A stretch of 64,000 nucleotides of DNA from Sporolactobacillus shoreicorticis. GTDB lineage: Bacteria; Bacillota; Bacilli; Bacillales; Sporolactobacillaceae. A program made the translations under genes and the position numbers. Location of the stretch: positions 1-64,000 of the forward strand of contig NZ_JAMXWM010000023.1 in NCBI RefSeq assembly GCF_024125445.1. Direction: 5' to 3'. Each line of letters opens with the position of its first letter. Within the stretch, counting starts at the first letter, position 1. Of this stretch, positions 1 through 8,268 are shown one piece after another. Under the pieces are notes generated by a model. That model was not told the DNA's origin. It saw nothing but the letters and a program-made list of their open reading frames with translations, and did no database searches.

Positions 1-291
1 CCTTCACCTTTGTCAGAGTCTTAGCGAAGCCAAGTTTTAGCAATATCAGTATAAAAAAAGGAAGAGGAGCTTCGACTAAGTTCACTTACGCCCATCAATG
101 TCGAAACCACCACATCCTGTGCAAGTTTCGCCAGCGTCAAGGACTTGGCCTCGCCAAATTTTTCTAACAGGTAAAGAAAATTTGTCGCTTTGCCTTGTTG
201 ATACGACAATCAACGGCATAAGCTACTGATTTCCACTCCGCACTGATCGACTTATCGGTTTGGCGAGCAGGTTAAGCGCCCAATCTGAGAA
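1..291. other. Non-coding flank, nothing recognised
   Basis: No gene is recognised here. A 62-codon minus-strand frame (21-209) has no family resemblance and low-complexity serine-rich composition, so I treat it as chance. The stretch AGTCTTAGCGAAGCCAAGTT near position 17 vaguely resembles intergenic sequence near 50675 (AGTCTTCGCCTTGCCAAGTT), which may mean decayed repeat DNA. Confidence 0.4.
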
Positions 292-477
292 ATAAACGGA
301 AAAATTCCGCTTAATTAAAAAAAGAATGAAAAAATTGCTTAAATAGACGGAGAAATTCCGTTTATCGAATTGAAAAACGTGAAAATGGAGGGTTTTGTTT
401 TGCATAAGCAGAAAAATTCCCCTTATGTACCCGCAAAAAAACGCCATGATTCATATAACCGGAAAATCTCCGCTTAT
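292..477. repeat. Array of four 22-23 bp palindromic repeats
   Basis: Four imperfect palindromes of the form ATAAnCGGAAAA-TTCCGnTTAT lie at 292-313, 343-365, 404-426 and 455-477, with start-to-start intervals of 51, 61 and 51 bp. Each copy is close to its own reverse complement. Two chance frames run through the array, and one of them repeats a KRNFSVY peptide because of the DNA repeat. Similar dispersed palindromes are, as I recall, common in Bacillaceae intergenic regions. There is no cas gene, the copies are not identical and the spacers are AT-rich, so this is not a CRISPR array. Confidence 0.8.
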
Positions 478-583
478 TTTATACGGAGAAACGCGAAAGC
501 CATCGCATCCTACGGAAGTAAGGATCGAGCGCTTTTTGCCCGGTTTTTCTTATCTGTAAATTAATAGGGGAAGAGGAGAATGG

Positions 584-1399
584 ATGGTAACTATTGAAAA
601 GGCAGGTATTGATGCAGGCGGAACGCTATGCAAGGTTGCGATGCAGACTGAAAAAGGGTGGGTGTATCAATCATTTCCTACCAAGCAGATGAAAGAGTGC
701 ATCAGATGGCTGAATACACATTGCGTACACCGTCATCTTTGCATTACCGGAGGCAAAGCGAGCATAATCCGGGCGAAACTTAAACGACAGGATTTGACAC
801 TCATCCCAGAGTTCTCTGCCTCATGTGCCGGGGCCCGGGAGCTGCTTAACAATGAAGGACATACCAGCCTCGGGGATTTCATCCTTACAAATGTCGGAAC
901 CGGAACGTCACTAAATCACGTTAAAGGAATGAAACAGGAGTGGATGGGTGGAACAGGAGTTGGGGGAGGGACACTAATAGGGCTGTCGGGACTGCTTACA
1001 GGCGTTTACGATTATTCGAAATTGATTCAGTGTGCTGAGCATGGAAAAAGAGATTCAATTGATTTAACGGTGGCACGAATCTATGAAGGTGAGACACCGC
1101 CGATTCCCGGTGATCTGACTGCAAGTAACTTTGGAGCTGCATCCGCCGAATCAATCTCCCCATCTCCGGCCGATCAGGTTGCCTCGGTAATTGGACTCGT
1201 TGCTGAGACCGTTACCTCGCTTAGTGTCTTGGCTGCACAAAAAGCTGAAGTAAAAACGGTCGTTTATATCGGGAGCTCCTTTGTCGATAATTCTTTGCTT
1301 CAGGGTATTGTCACTCGCTATAGCAGGCAATGGGGCTTAACACCAATTATTCCGGAACATGGATCATTTTGCGGGGCTATAGGTGCTGCTCTCTCATAA
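584..1399 (+). CDS. coaW: Type II pantothenate kinase
   Basis: Phosphorylates pantothenate with ATP, the first step of coenzyme A synthesis; cytosolic. The 271-residue protein has the N-terminal phosphate loop GIDAGGTLCKVA (residues 8-19), the PEFSAS segment with the expected catalytic glutamate (E76), and glycine-rich NVGTGTS and GGTGVGGGT blocks typical of the acetate/sugar kinase-like type II family known from Staphylococcus and some Bacillales. The length is normal for that family. AAGAGGAG ends 5 bases before the ATG at 584; an ATG at 580 is out of frame. The gene is monocistronic and converges on serA. Type II enzymes are generally insensitive to CoA feedback, which is family knowledge and not visible here. 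Confidence 0.9.
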   Translation: MVTIEKAGIDAGGTLCKVAMQTEKGWVYQSFPTKQMKECIRWLNTHCVHRHLCITGGKASIIRAKLKRQDLTLIPEFSASCAGARELLNNEGHTSLGDFILTNVGTGTSLNHVKGMKQEWMGGTGVGGGTLIGLSGLLTGVYDYSKLIQCAEHGKRDSIDLTVARIYEGETPPIPGDLTASNFGAASAESISPSPADQVASVIGLVAETVTSLSVLAAQKAEVKTVVYIGSSFVDNSLLQGIVTRYSRQWGLTPIIPEHGSFCGAIGAALS

Positions 1400-1453
1400 T
1401 GGTCTTGTTAAAAAATAAAAATGATGTTGTTTTACCATCATTTAATCATTTTC

Positions 1454-1490
1454 ACAAAAAAACACCTATCGCTGAAAAACAGGATAGGCG
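1454..1490 (-). terminator. Rho-independent terminator after serA
   Basis: On the minus strand CCTATC-CTG and CAG-C-GATAGG form a stem with a T5 loop, followed by TGTTTTTTTG. It lies just downstream of the serA stop. A weaker AT-rich dyad at 1419-1447 may end the coaW transcript from the other side. Confidence 0.75.
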
Positions 1491-1511
1491 GCTGACATAG
1501 TTTAGAAATGA

Positions 1512-3116
1512 TTAGTTTTCATCATTCGGAATGTCGATTTCAACGAACTGAACATCATTTAAGTCTTCAATACTGAGCAATTCATCGCGAAGGCCGTCCG
1601 GTACGGGTTTATCAACAGTAAGGACCATGACTGCTTTACCGCCGATTGTTTGCCGGCCGACGTACATGCTGCCGATGTTGATGCTGCCTTTTCCAAGAAT
1701 TGATCCGACGTTTCCGATCATGCCGGGTACGTCCATGTGATCAATATAGAGCAGGTATTTTTCCGGTTCCATATCAAGACGATAACCATTGATGGAAACA
1801 ATGCGCCCGCCAAATCCAGTTAAATACGTGCAGGCGATCGTTGCTTTATCGTCGCCATTTACGATCTCCAGTTCGATAAAGTTCGTGAACCCTTTATGAG
1901 CCGCATTTTTTTGTACGCTGTATGAGAGGCTGTGCGCCTTGAGTACTTGCATGACATTGACGATATTGATTGAAGAATCCAAGTAATAGGAAAGCAGTGC
2001 TTTAATCATTTGACGAGTGAGCAGCCCTGTATCTTCTAAAAAGAGCTCGCCATAGTAATTAATGTTTATTTTATTTGGTGCTTTTTTGAAAACCTGCATC
2101 AAAAATTCGGCCATTTGTTCACTTAATGTGAGATAGGGACGGATTTTCTGCTGTACGGACGCTGAAATATGCGGCAGGTTAATGGCATGCTGCACACTTC
2201 CCGAAGTAAAGATACCGACAATTTCTTCACTAACTGATTCAGCAACTTTTTCTTGTGCTTCGGTGGTTGATGCACCGAGATGTGGTGTAACAATGATGCG
2301 CGGATTCCGAGTAAGTCCGGCATTTTCAGGCGGTTCATGTTCGAATACATCAATCGCTGCCCCGGCAACTTGACCGCTGTTTACAGCATCGACAAGCGCT
2401 TGTTCCTCAATGATACCGCCGCGCGCACAATTAATGATGCGGACGCCTTTTTTGGTTTTAGCAAAATAATCGGCGTTGATCAGACCGCGTGTCTCAGCGG
2501 TTAGCGGAGTATGAACGGTAATGAAATCGGCTTGCTCCGCAATTTCATCCAAGCTTGCTTTAATAATTCCCAATTTCTTCGCACGATCTTCGGTTAGAAA
2601 CGGATCGTAGCCGAGAATGTTCATTTGAAAACCTTTTGCCCGTTTGGCCACTTCGGTACCGATCCTGCCCATGCCAACAACGCCTAGCGTTTTTTGGTAG
2701 AGTTCGACCCCCTTGAAAAGTTTGCGTTCCCACTTACCTGAAGTAAGCGATCCGTAAGCCTGAGGGATGTTGCGAGCAAGCGACAGCATCATTGCCATTG
2801 TGTGTTCCGTTGCAGCAATTGTGTTGCCTGCCGGCGCATTAATGACAATGATTCCTTTTTCAGTAGCGGCTTCAATGTCGATATTGTCGACGCCGACACC
2901 TGCGCGGGCGATTACTTTCATCCGGTCGGCAGCTTGAATGATTTCGCGGGTCACTTGTGTTTGACTGCGTACAATCAGTGCATCATAATCTTTAATCACT
3001 TCAACGAGAACCGCAGGATCCAGACCGGTCTGCTGATCAACTTGAAATTCTTGATTACTTGTTAAGGCATTCAGGCCGTTCTCGCTGATTGGATCAGTAA
3101 CAATAACCTTATACAT
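1512..3116 (-). CDS. serA: D-3-phosphoglycerate dehydrogenase
   Basis: Oxidises 3-phosphoglycerate to 3-phosphohydroxypyruvate with NAD, the first step of serine synthesis. The order is substrate-binding half, Rossmann motif GVVGMGRIG near residue 150, the active-site HLGASTTEA segment, an intervening ASB-type domain and a C-terminal ACT domain that normally senses serine. With the ATG at 3116 the protein is 534 residues (family about 525). An upstream ATG at 3125 is only 3 bases from GAGGAGG, and family members start MYKV, so I prefer 3116, although its spacing of 12 is long. The start overlaps the upstream aminotransferase by 8 bases, so both share the T-box leader at 4336-4640. Confidence 0.93.
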   Translation of the reverse strand: MYKVIVTDPISENGLNALTSNQEFQVDQQTGLDPAVLVEVIKDYDALIVRSQTQVTREIIQAADRMKVIARAGVGVDNIDIEAATEKGIIVINAPAGNTIAATEHTMAMMLSLARNIPQAYGSLTSGKWERKLFKGVELYQKTLGVVGMGRIGTEVAKRAKGFQMNILGYDPFLTEDRAKKLGIIKASLDEIAEQADFITVHTPLTAETRGLINADYFAKTKKGVRIINCARGGIIEEQALVDAVNSGQVAGAAIDVFEHEPPENAGLTRNPRIIVTPHLGASTTEAQEKVAESVSEEIVGIFTSGSVQHAINLPHISASVQQKIRPYLTLSEQMAEFLMQVFKKAPNKININYYGELFLEDTGLLTRQMIKALLSYYLDSSINIVNVMQVLKAHSLSYSVQKNAAHKGFTNFIELEIVNGDDKATIACTYLTGFGGRIVSINGYRLDMEPEKYLLYIDHMDVPGMIGNVGSILGKGSINIGSMYVGRQTIGGKAVMVLTVDKPVPDGLRDELLSIEDLNDVQFVEIDIPNDEN

Positions 3117-4278
3117 TTTCTGCATAGACCTCCTCAGCCTTTCTTACTGCCGCACCGAATCGAGGCGCCTGTCCGAATTTTGCAAGCGTCAGCTCGAGTG
3201 CGCTCAATACTTTAAGAATGTCGAACGGTGTGCAGTAGCCCATATGTCCAATACGGAAAATTTTTCCTTTAAGATCCTTTTGACCGCCGGCAATGGTAAT
3301 GGAAAAGTTTTTTTTCAATGCTTTTTGAATATCCGGAGCAGAAATACCTTCCGGCTTAACGGCCGTAACGGTTGGCGAAGCATCTTCTTCGGTTGTCAGA
3401 AGCGGCAGACCAAGTTCGCGAATTCCGGCACGCATCATGTCGCGCAGAAGCACATGACGCTTGACCACGTTATTCCAACCTTCTTCTTCAATCATGTCGC
3501 AAACGGCTTGAGCGCCCTGAATGAGTGAGACAGCCGGAGTGAACGGTGTTGATTTTTGTTTTTCATAAGTATCGACATAGCGTTTCAGGTCGAGATAGAA
3601 ACGCCTTTCCGGACATTCGCGAATTGCTTTCAATCCTCGATCGCTGAATGCGGCGAATGCAAGACCCGGCGGAAGCATCAGTGCTTTTTGTGAACTTGTG
3701 ACGAGAATATCAATATGATCACTTTCCATATCAACCGGGACGGCACCGATGCAGCTGACACCGTCTACGATGAATAGAGCACCGGTTTTTTCTTTGACAA
3801 CTTTTCCAAGCGCGTGAATCGGATTCAGAACGCCTGTTGAGGTTTCATTGAATGTTCCGAATACCGCTTTGACTGGTGTTCCTTCAAGGGTATCGATAAA
3901 TGCTGCAAGCTGTTCCGGTGAACAGGATTTGCCCCATTCAATGTTTAAGCGGTGCACTGTTGCGCCATAATTTTCCGCAATCGAAGCAAGGCGATCACCG
4001 AATGATCCAGCAACGATGACGACTGCATGGTCGCCTTCGTGAATTGTATTCACAACTGCTGCTTCAAGCGCCGACGTACCGCTGCTGGTTAAAATCATGA
4101 CAGGATGCTTTGTTCCGAAAATAGGCTGAAGCCGTGTGGCGACATCTTCAATCAGTATGGAGAAGTCCGGACTCCGATGTCCAATCATCGGACGTGCCAT
4201 TGCGGTGTTGACTTGATTTGGAATAGGGGTCGGTCCGGGTGTAAACAAATACGTCTGATTTAAAAACAATTGACTCAT
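3109..4278 (-). CDS. Class V aminotransferase, probably phosphoserine or serine-glyoxylate type
   Basis: PLP-dependent fold-type I enzyme of 389 residues. Visible are FTPGPTPIP at the N-terminus, VDGVSCIGA with the PLP-ring aspartate (D172) and SSQKA with the Schiff-base lysine (K198). This is the alanine-glyoxylate / serine-pyruvate / PucG branch and not the classical SerC branch. Its position as first gene of a serine T-box operon, overlapping serA, suggests that it supplies the phosphoserine aminotransferase step, as similar enzymes next to serA do elsewhere; this is inference. An alternative is serine-glyoxylate or alanine-glyoxylate transaminase. No classical serC is present in this window. 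Confidence 0.82.
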   Translation of the reverse strand: MSQLFLNQTYLFTPGPTPIPNQVNTAMARPMIGHRSPDFSILIEDVATRLQPIFGTKHPVMILTSSGTSALEAAVVNTIHEGDHAVVIVAGSFGDRLASIAENYGATVHRLNIEWGKSCSPEQLAAFIDTLEGTPVKAVFGTFNETSTGVLNPIHALGKVVKEKTGALFIVDGVSCIGAVPVDMESDHIDILVTSSQKALMLPPGLAFAAFSDRGLKAIRECPERRFYLDLKRYVDTYEKQKSTPFTPAVSLIQGAQAVCDMIEEEGWNNVVKRHVLLRDMMRAGIRELGLPLLTTEEDASPTVTAVKPEGISAPDIQKALKKNFSITIAGGQKDLKGKIFRIGHMGYCTPFDILKVLSALELTLAKFGQAPRFGAAVRKAEEVYAENV

Positions 4279-4335
4279 CCTTCCTGTTTCTCTTTAATTT
4301 GTGAAGCAGCGCCATAGTGATCGCCGGTTTCCTGA

Positions 4336-4640
4336 AAAAATAAAAACGTCCCCCGCAGCATGATTTACATACTGCGAGGGACGTTGGTATTCGCGGTGCC
4401 ACCCTCATTTACCGACAAAAAAGTCGGCCTTCGTTGGAATCGATAACGGCTTTAAACCGAACCTGCATACACACTACTGCTCTTTACTTTGCAGCAATTT
4501 TCCGCCGATTTGTTTCGGAGTGCTCAATTGACTGTGAATTGTACCGGCTTTCAGCCTAATGCCGACTCTCTGAGAACGAATTCCCAATCAATGCTGTCTC
4601 CATCATCACAATTGTCATGATTAGAATGATTAACTTATTG
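4336..4640 (-). promoter_or_regulatory. T-box leader, serine type
   Basis: The minus-strand RNA contains the T-box AGGGTGGCACCGCG (revcomp of 4392-4406), the AGAGAG box and GGCTGAAAGCC apical element of stem I, and the terminator at 4344-4384. T-boxes read uncharged tRNA through a codon in the stem I specifier loop. The likely loop holds both TCA and AGT within AATTCACAGTCAATTG, and both are serine codons; I could not decide which pairs. Serine specificity also fits the downstream aminotransferase and serA. Confidence 0.93.
4344..4384 (-). terminator. T-box attenuator terminator
   Basis: On the minus strand ACGTCCCTCGCAGTATG pairs with CATGCTGCGGGGGACGT and is followed by TTTTTATT. It overlaps the region that would form the antiterminator with the T-box sequence, so it is the regulated terminator of the serine leader. 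Confidence 0.85.
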
Positions 4641-4647
4641 TGACCAA

Positions 4648-4676
4648 ATTGTAACAGCTATCTGATTGTTTGTAAA
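4648..4676 (-). promoter_or_regulatory. Sigma-A promoter of the serine operon
   Basis: The minus strand reads TTTACA-N17-TACAAT, one base off consensus in each hexamer, placing the start near 4641 just upstream of the T-box stem I. Confidence 0.8.
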
Positions 4677-4717
4677 GAAAAATATTTTGATTTCTTCAGA
4701 ACTATTGGAAGGTCTAA

Positions 4718-5806
4718 TTATTTGCTTGGTTCAGCCGATGTTTCAAAAATTGCCTGTTCAAGAATCTGAAGAAAGCATTTCATGTCGTCCATTTTGCCGA
4801 TCGTAACCCTTACCCCGTCCTGAAAAGGGTTTATTAGGAACCCTTTTTTCTTGCAATACAGAGCTACCTGTTTCGGTTCGGCAACTTTAATATAGATGAA
4901 ATTTGCCTGAGTACCATAGTAGGAAATGCCTTTTTTATCGAGAAAAGCGGTTATCACCGACAGAACCTCGTTATTTTTAAGCACACATGCATCTTTGAAA
5001 CAGTTGTCCTTAAGCGCGGCAAGGGCAGCAACTTGACTTAACCTCGGGTTGTTGAAAGGAGGACGCACTTTGCCGATTTCTTCGACAACGGGCAGACTGC
5101 CGATCGCATAGCCGATTCGGAAGGAGGCAAGCCCATACGATTTAGAGAATGTCCGAAGCACAAGTACATTTTCATTTGTCGCAAGATAGTCTAAGCCATT
5201 TGGAAAGTCCTTCGCTGTAACAAAATCAATATAGGCTTCGTCAATGACAATCAGCACGTGTTTAGGAACTGCTTGAATAAACTGATCCAGTTCGGATTTC
5301 GCTAAATAGGTGCCGGTCGGATTGTTTGGGTTGCAGATCCAAATGACCTTCGTTGTTTCGTCAATGGCCTCAAGCATCGCTTGCCAGTCATGTTTGCCGT
5401 TTTTGTCACAAGGTATTTTTTTTGTCGTGGCACCTTCAATTTGAGCATGGCAGTAATATTCATAAAAGGTCGGCCAGGCCATGATCATGCTGCTGTCCGA
5501 GTCAAGAAATGCACGGCTGATTAAGACAATCATTTCATCCAGGCCGGCTCCAAAGAGAAAACGATCCTCTTTTACCCCCAGCCTTCGTGAAAGTTCATAC
5601 CTGAGTTCAGTATTTTGGCAGTCCGGATAAAGCTCAGGAAGCAGAGCATCCTGAGTGATTGCTTTGCGTACATTCGGCGATGCGCCGTACACATTCTCAT
5701 TGGAGTCTAATTTTACTATGCGCTTCAAACCATACTTCTTTTTTATTCTATCAACCGATGGGCCGGGATCATAAGCCCTTAATTTTTCAAGATTTTTCTT
5801 AAACAT
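4718..5806 (-). CDS. hisC: Histidinol-phosphate aminotransferase
   Basis: PLP aminotransferase of the class I/II HisC family, converting imidazole-acetol phosphate to histidinol phosphate with glutamate. The 362-residue protein has LDSNENVYG near residue 33, NPNNPTG (159-165) and the PLP lysine K222 in RTFSKSYGLASFRIGY. GAGGAGC lies 8 bases before the ATG. It stands alone, not in a his operon; HisC enzymes of Bacillales often also transaminate aromatic keto acids, so a role in Phe/Tyr synthesis is possible. It lies upstream of the serine T-box unit in the same direction, but that unit has its own promoter. Confidence 0.88.
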   Translation of the reverse strand: MFKKNLEKLRAYDPGPSVDRIKKKYGLKRIVKLDSNENVYGASPNVRKAITQDALLPELYPDCQNTELRYELSRRLGVKEDRFLFGAGLDEMIVLISRAFLDSDSSMIMAWPTFYEYYCHAQIEGATTKKIPCDKNGKHDWQAMLEAIDETTKVIWICNPNNPTGTYLAKSELDQFIQAVPKHVLIVIDEAYIDFVTAKDFPNGLDYLATNENVLVLRTFSKSYGLASFRIGYAIGSLPVVEEIGKVRPPFNNPRLSQVAALAALKDNCFKDACVLKNNEVLSVITAFLDKKGISYYGTQANFIYIKVAEPKQVALYCKKKGFLINPFQDGVRVTIGKMDDMKCFLQILEQAIFETSAEPSK

Positions 5807-6203
5807 AGATACCGCTCCTCATATTTTCCGGATCAAAACATTTCTCCTACCACATTATTCGGTTATAGGACTTATGCCACCAAGATACAGGCAGCTTTAA
5901 TAGTGGTGATGTGAAACAATCATGTTGTTAAAACTGTTTGTTTGATGAACTTTTCAGCATTCCAAAAAACGTGAAAAGCCAATAAATAAACCACACCTTA
6001 ATGTTAACAAAATCTGCTGCATCAAGGATTCTGGAGCTTTTTTACCTATTACATTTAATCATGGAAAACTTTAAATGTAAAGAGAACCTTAGCAGAGTCA
6101 GCATCTGTAAAAGGGGCAGATAAATAACTTGTTTACCAGAATGGGTGATGCATTGATTTATCGTACATGAATAGATGCGTAAAATGGAACAAGAAACAAA
6201 AAT
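5807..6203. other. Intergenic stretch, no gene
   Basis: AT-rich spacer between divergent hisC and the RpiR gene. A TATAAC hexamer on the minus strand near 5870 could be the hisC -10, but no convincing -35 accompanies it. Nothing else is recognised. Confidence 0.4.
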
Positions 6204-6254
6204 AGAAAACGTTTGCAGAAAATTATTTTCAAATGTAAGCGTTTGATGTACAAT
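6204..6254 (+). promoter_or_regulatory. Promoter with two cre-like operators
   Basis: TTTTCA (6226-6231)-N17-TACAAT (6249-6254) is a sigma-A type promoter for the RpiR-family gene. Two 14-mers each match the catabolite response element TGWAARCGYTWNCW at 13 of 14 positions: 6204-6217 (AGAAAACGTTTGCA) upstream of the -35, and 6234-6247 (TGTAAGCGTTTGAT) in the spacer. The second is placed to block RNA polymerase. CcpA is the obvious candidate, but autoregulation by the downstream gene product is equally possible. Confidence 0.65.
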
Positions 6255-6283
6255 AGAATTATAGATGAAGGAGGGGATTACGA

Positions 6284-7123
6284 ATGGCAGAGAGTCAATG
6301 TATTGTTCGTATTCAGTCAGCCTATCCGCACTTGAGTGAGAAAGAACGCAGAATTGCTGATTATATTTTAAATAACCCAAAGGAAACGATTCACAGCAGT
6401 ATTAATCAAGTTTCGGCGAGGATTAAGGTAGCGGATGCAACTGTTTTTCGTTTTTGCCGCCGATTAGATTTTAAGGGATTTCAAGAAATGAAAATAGTGC
6501 TTGCCTCTGATATTGCGCGAAATAAGCGCTTTGGAGAAATGCCCAAGACGAGACAAGACGATGTCTTAAATTTAGCCGAACAAGTGTTTCAAGACAACAT
6601 CCGTACATTGGAAAATACGTATCAGATTTTAAATAGTGAATGCTTTAAACAAGCTGTTTCCATTTTAGCACACTCACAACGAATTGCATTTTTCGGGAGC
6701 AGCGGTTCAGCCTTGATTGCTCAGGAAGCGCATAGAAAATTTGTGCGAGCAGGGATCATGACCTACGCTCCGAGTGACGGAGAGTTTCAAATGTTGTCGG
6801 CCTCACAACTGACTGAGCGTGATGCTGCAGTATTTATTTCATACTCTGCTTCAGATAAGCACCTTGTTCAAGTTGCTAAAACGGTGAAACAAAAACGTTG
6901 TCCGGCGATTGGAATCACGGGATTTATGAAATCGTTGCTTGCAGAACTGATGGACGTCTCACTGCACACAGTCTCTGTTCCGACTGATTTCAGATCTGAA
7001 TCCTATACGGCACGCGCTGCTCAGATGACTTTAATTGATGCGCTTTTTGTCAGTGTTATGAAGCAGCGTCAAAAACTGCAGTTGATGGACAATCATCAGC
7101 AGGATGCACTGTTACAGGGATGA
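6284..7123 (+). CDS. MurR/RpiR family transcriptional regulator
   Basis: The 279-residue DNA-binding regulator has an N-terminal HTH_6 domain (about residues 1-78, with VSARIKVADATVFRFCRRLDF as recognition region, interrupted here only by position) and a C-terminal SIS sugar-phosphate-binding domain (about 115-255; GSSGSALIAQEAHRKF and ISYSASDKHLV). Members sense phosphosugars and control sugar or amino-sugar catabolism. AAGGAGGGG precedes the ATG. No sugar gene adjoins it, so the target is unknown; the cre-like sites in its promoter suggest a carbon-source link. Confidence 0.85.
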   Translation: MAESQCIVRIQSAYPHLSEKERRIADYILNNPKETIHSSINQVSARIKVADATVFRFCRRLDFKGFQEMKIVLASDIARNKRFGEMPKTRQDDVLNLAEQVFQDNIRTLENTYQILNSECFKQAVSILAHSQRIAFFGSSGSALIAQEAHRKFVRAGIMTYAPSDGEFQMLSASQLTERDAAVFISYSASDKHLVQVAKTVKQKRCPAIGITGFMKSLLAELMDVSLHTVSVPTDFRSESYTARAAQMTLIDALFVSVMKQRQKLQLMDNHQQDALLQG

Positions 7124-7172
7124 TTCCGACATGTATTACAAACGATTACAATGGATGGTATCTGATTGCTGG

Positions 7173-7265
7173 TCATTGGGAATTCATGACTAGAAACAGG
7201 ACGTATAAACCGCCAAGAATAGCGGCAAATAAAAAAATAAACCCCCAGCCAATTTTTACTTTCAT
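7173..7265 (-). CDS. Possible 30-residue single-pass membrane micro-protein
   Basis: An ATG at 7265 opens a 30-codon frame ending TGA at 7173. The peptide begins MKVKIGWGF and continues as one uninterrupted hydrophobic helix (FIFLFAAILGGLYVLFLV), then ends MNSQ: two N-terminal lysines, one membrane span, short tail. GAGGAGG lies exactly 7 bases before the ATG, but those bases are also the 3' arm of the thrB terminator hairpin, so translation would need read-through or an unseen promoter. Composition favours a real peptide, while the setting argues for caution. No family was recognised. Confidence 0.4.
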   Translation of the reverse strand: MKVKIGWGFIFLFAAILGGLYVLFLVMNSQ

Positions 7266-7267
7266 CA

Positions 7268-7309
7268 AAAAGCCTCCTCATTTGCTCTTAGTTTGAGCAG
7301 ATGAGGAGG
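7268..7309 (-). terminator. Strong terminator of the hom-thrC-thrB operon
   Basis: A 15-bp stem (7273-7287 with 7295-7309, one G-T pair) with a 7-base loop is followed on the minus strand by CTTTTTG. It lies about 50 bases past the thrB stop. The reverse strand also forms the hairpin and could end the RpiR transcript. Confidence 0.85.
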
Positions 7310-7359
7310 TTTCTATTTATGGCCTTGAGAAGAAAAAATTGTTCGCAAGTATTTTTAAA

Positions 7360-8268
7360 TTATTTGGCAGATACGATATGTGTCTGCACGCCGTCGTTCA
7401 CCGGTTTCAAGATAATACATTCGTAATCTTGGAACCTTTTTTGCAGGGAATCGCATAAATACGTGCTTTTGTTTCGATCAACCAGTGACATGACTGTTGG
7501 CCCTGCACCGCTTAGAAAGGTACCGTATGCTCCGTTTTTTCGTGCTATATGCGTGATCTCATCCATATCAGGGATCAGTTTTGCACGGTATGGCTGGTGA
7601 AATTTGTCGCTCTCCATCATTTTGCCTGCGGACACTCCGTCCCCGCTCAGCAGAGATGCCACCAGTACATTGCCGATACTGCTCGCTTCGATGGCTTGCT
7701 TGAAGGGCAATGCTTCAGGCAGGACTTTGCGTGCCTCGCTTGTTTTTAATTCGAAGTTGGGAATGACCGTCACCAAATCAAATTTTGGAGCAGGCAGGCG
7801 CACACTGACTACCTTTGTTTTCGATTGTGTCGAGATAACCATTCCACCGTAGAGTGAAGCCGTGACATTATCAGGATGACCTTCGGCCTGGCAGGCAATC
7901 CATGACTTGTCCTCCGGAGAGAGGTTGAGATCGAGCAGAACATCAGCAAGCTCAATGCCTGCGATGATGGCAGATCCACTGCTGCCCAGACCGCGTGAGA
8001 GCGGAATATCGTTAAACACATCCACAGAGTAGGCAGGCAGTGTCTTTCCATGCTCGTCAGCAATCTTTTTTGCCGTAACATAAATCAGATTGCTTTCTAG
8101 TGCAGGTCGAAACGAGGGCTGATTCACATAATGGAAAGCCCATGATTCTGCCTTGACCGCCTCTAAGCGCAGATAACGCCCGACCGCCAGACCAATCGAG
8201 TCGAATCCCGGTCCAAGATTAGCCGTGCTTCCCGGCACTCTTATTTGAAATGCCAGCGGCTTGCTCAT
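7360..8268 (-). CDS. thrB: Homoserine kinase
   Basis: GHMP-family kinase that phosphorylates L-homoserine to O-phosphohomoserine, the penultimate step of threonine synthesis. The 302-residue protein starts [20 protein letters not shown] and carries the GHMP phosphate loop [12 protein letters not shown] near residue 90 and the C-terminal [13 protein letters not shown] motif. Its ATG overlaps the thrC stop by 4 bases, which implies translational coupling. It is the last gene of the hom-thrC-thrB operon and is followed by a strong terminator. The gene order matches B. subtilis. Confidence 0.95.
   Translation of the reverse strand: MSKPLAFQIRVPGSTANLGPGFDSIGLAVGRYLRLEAVKAESWAFHYVNQPSFRPALESNLIYVTAKKIADEHGKTLPAYSVDVFNDIPLSRGLGSSGSAIIAGIELADVLLDLNLSPEDKSWIACQAEGHPDNVTASLYGGMVISTQSKTKVVSVRLPAPKFDLVTVIPNFELKTSEARKVLPEALPFKQAIEASSIGNVLVASLLSGDGVSAGKMMESDKFHQPYRAKLIPDMDEITHIARKNGAYGTFLSGAGPTVMSLVDRNKSTYLCDSLQKRFQDYECIILKPVNDGVQTHIVSAK

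Noticed and set aside
21-209. 62-codon minus-strand ORF
   Set aside because: No family resemblance, no good start signal and low-complexity Ser run.
292-477. CRISPR array
   Set aside because: Only four imperfect copies, each a palindrome, spacers short and AT-rich, no cas genes within the window.
223-564. Two small ORFs (minus 223-447 and plus 370-564)
   Set aside because: Their amino-acid repeats (KRNFSVY and similar) are simply the palindromic DNA repeats translated; no ribosome binding sites fit.
3116-3125. serA start at ATG 3125
   Set aside because: Only 3 bases from the Shine-Dalgarno, and family members start at the next ATG (MYKV).
7060-7290. 61-codon minus-strand ORF 7096-7281
   Set aside because: Different frame from the hydrophobic micro-ORF; it begins inside the terminator and its sequence is cysteine- and asparagine-rich without pattern.
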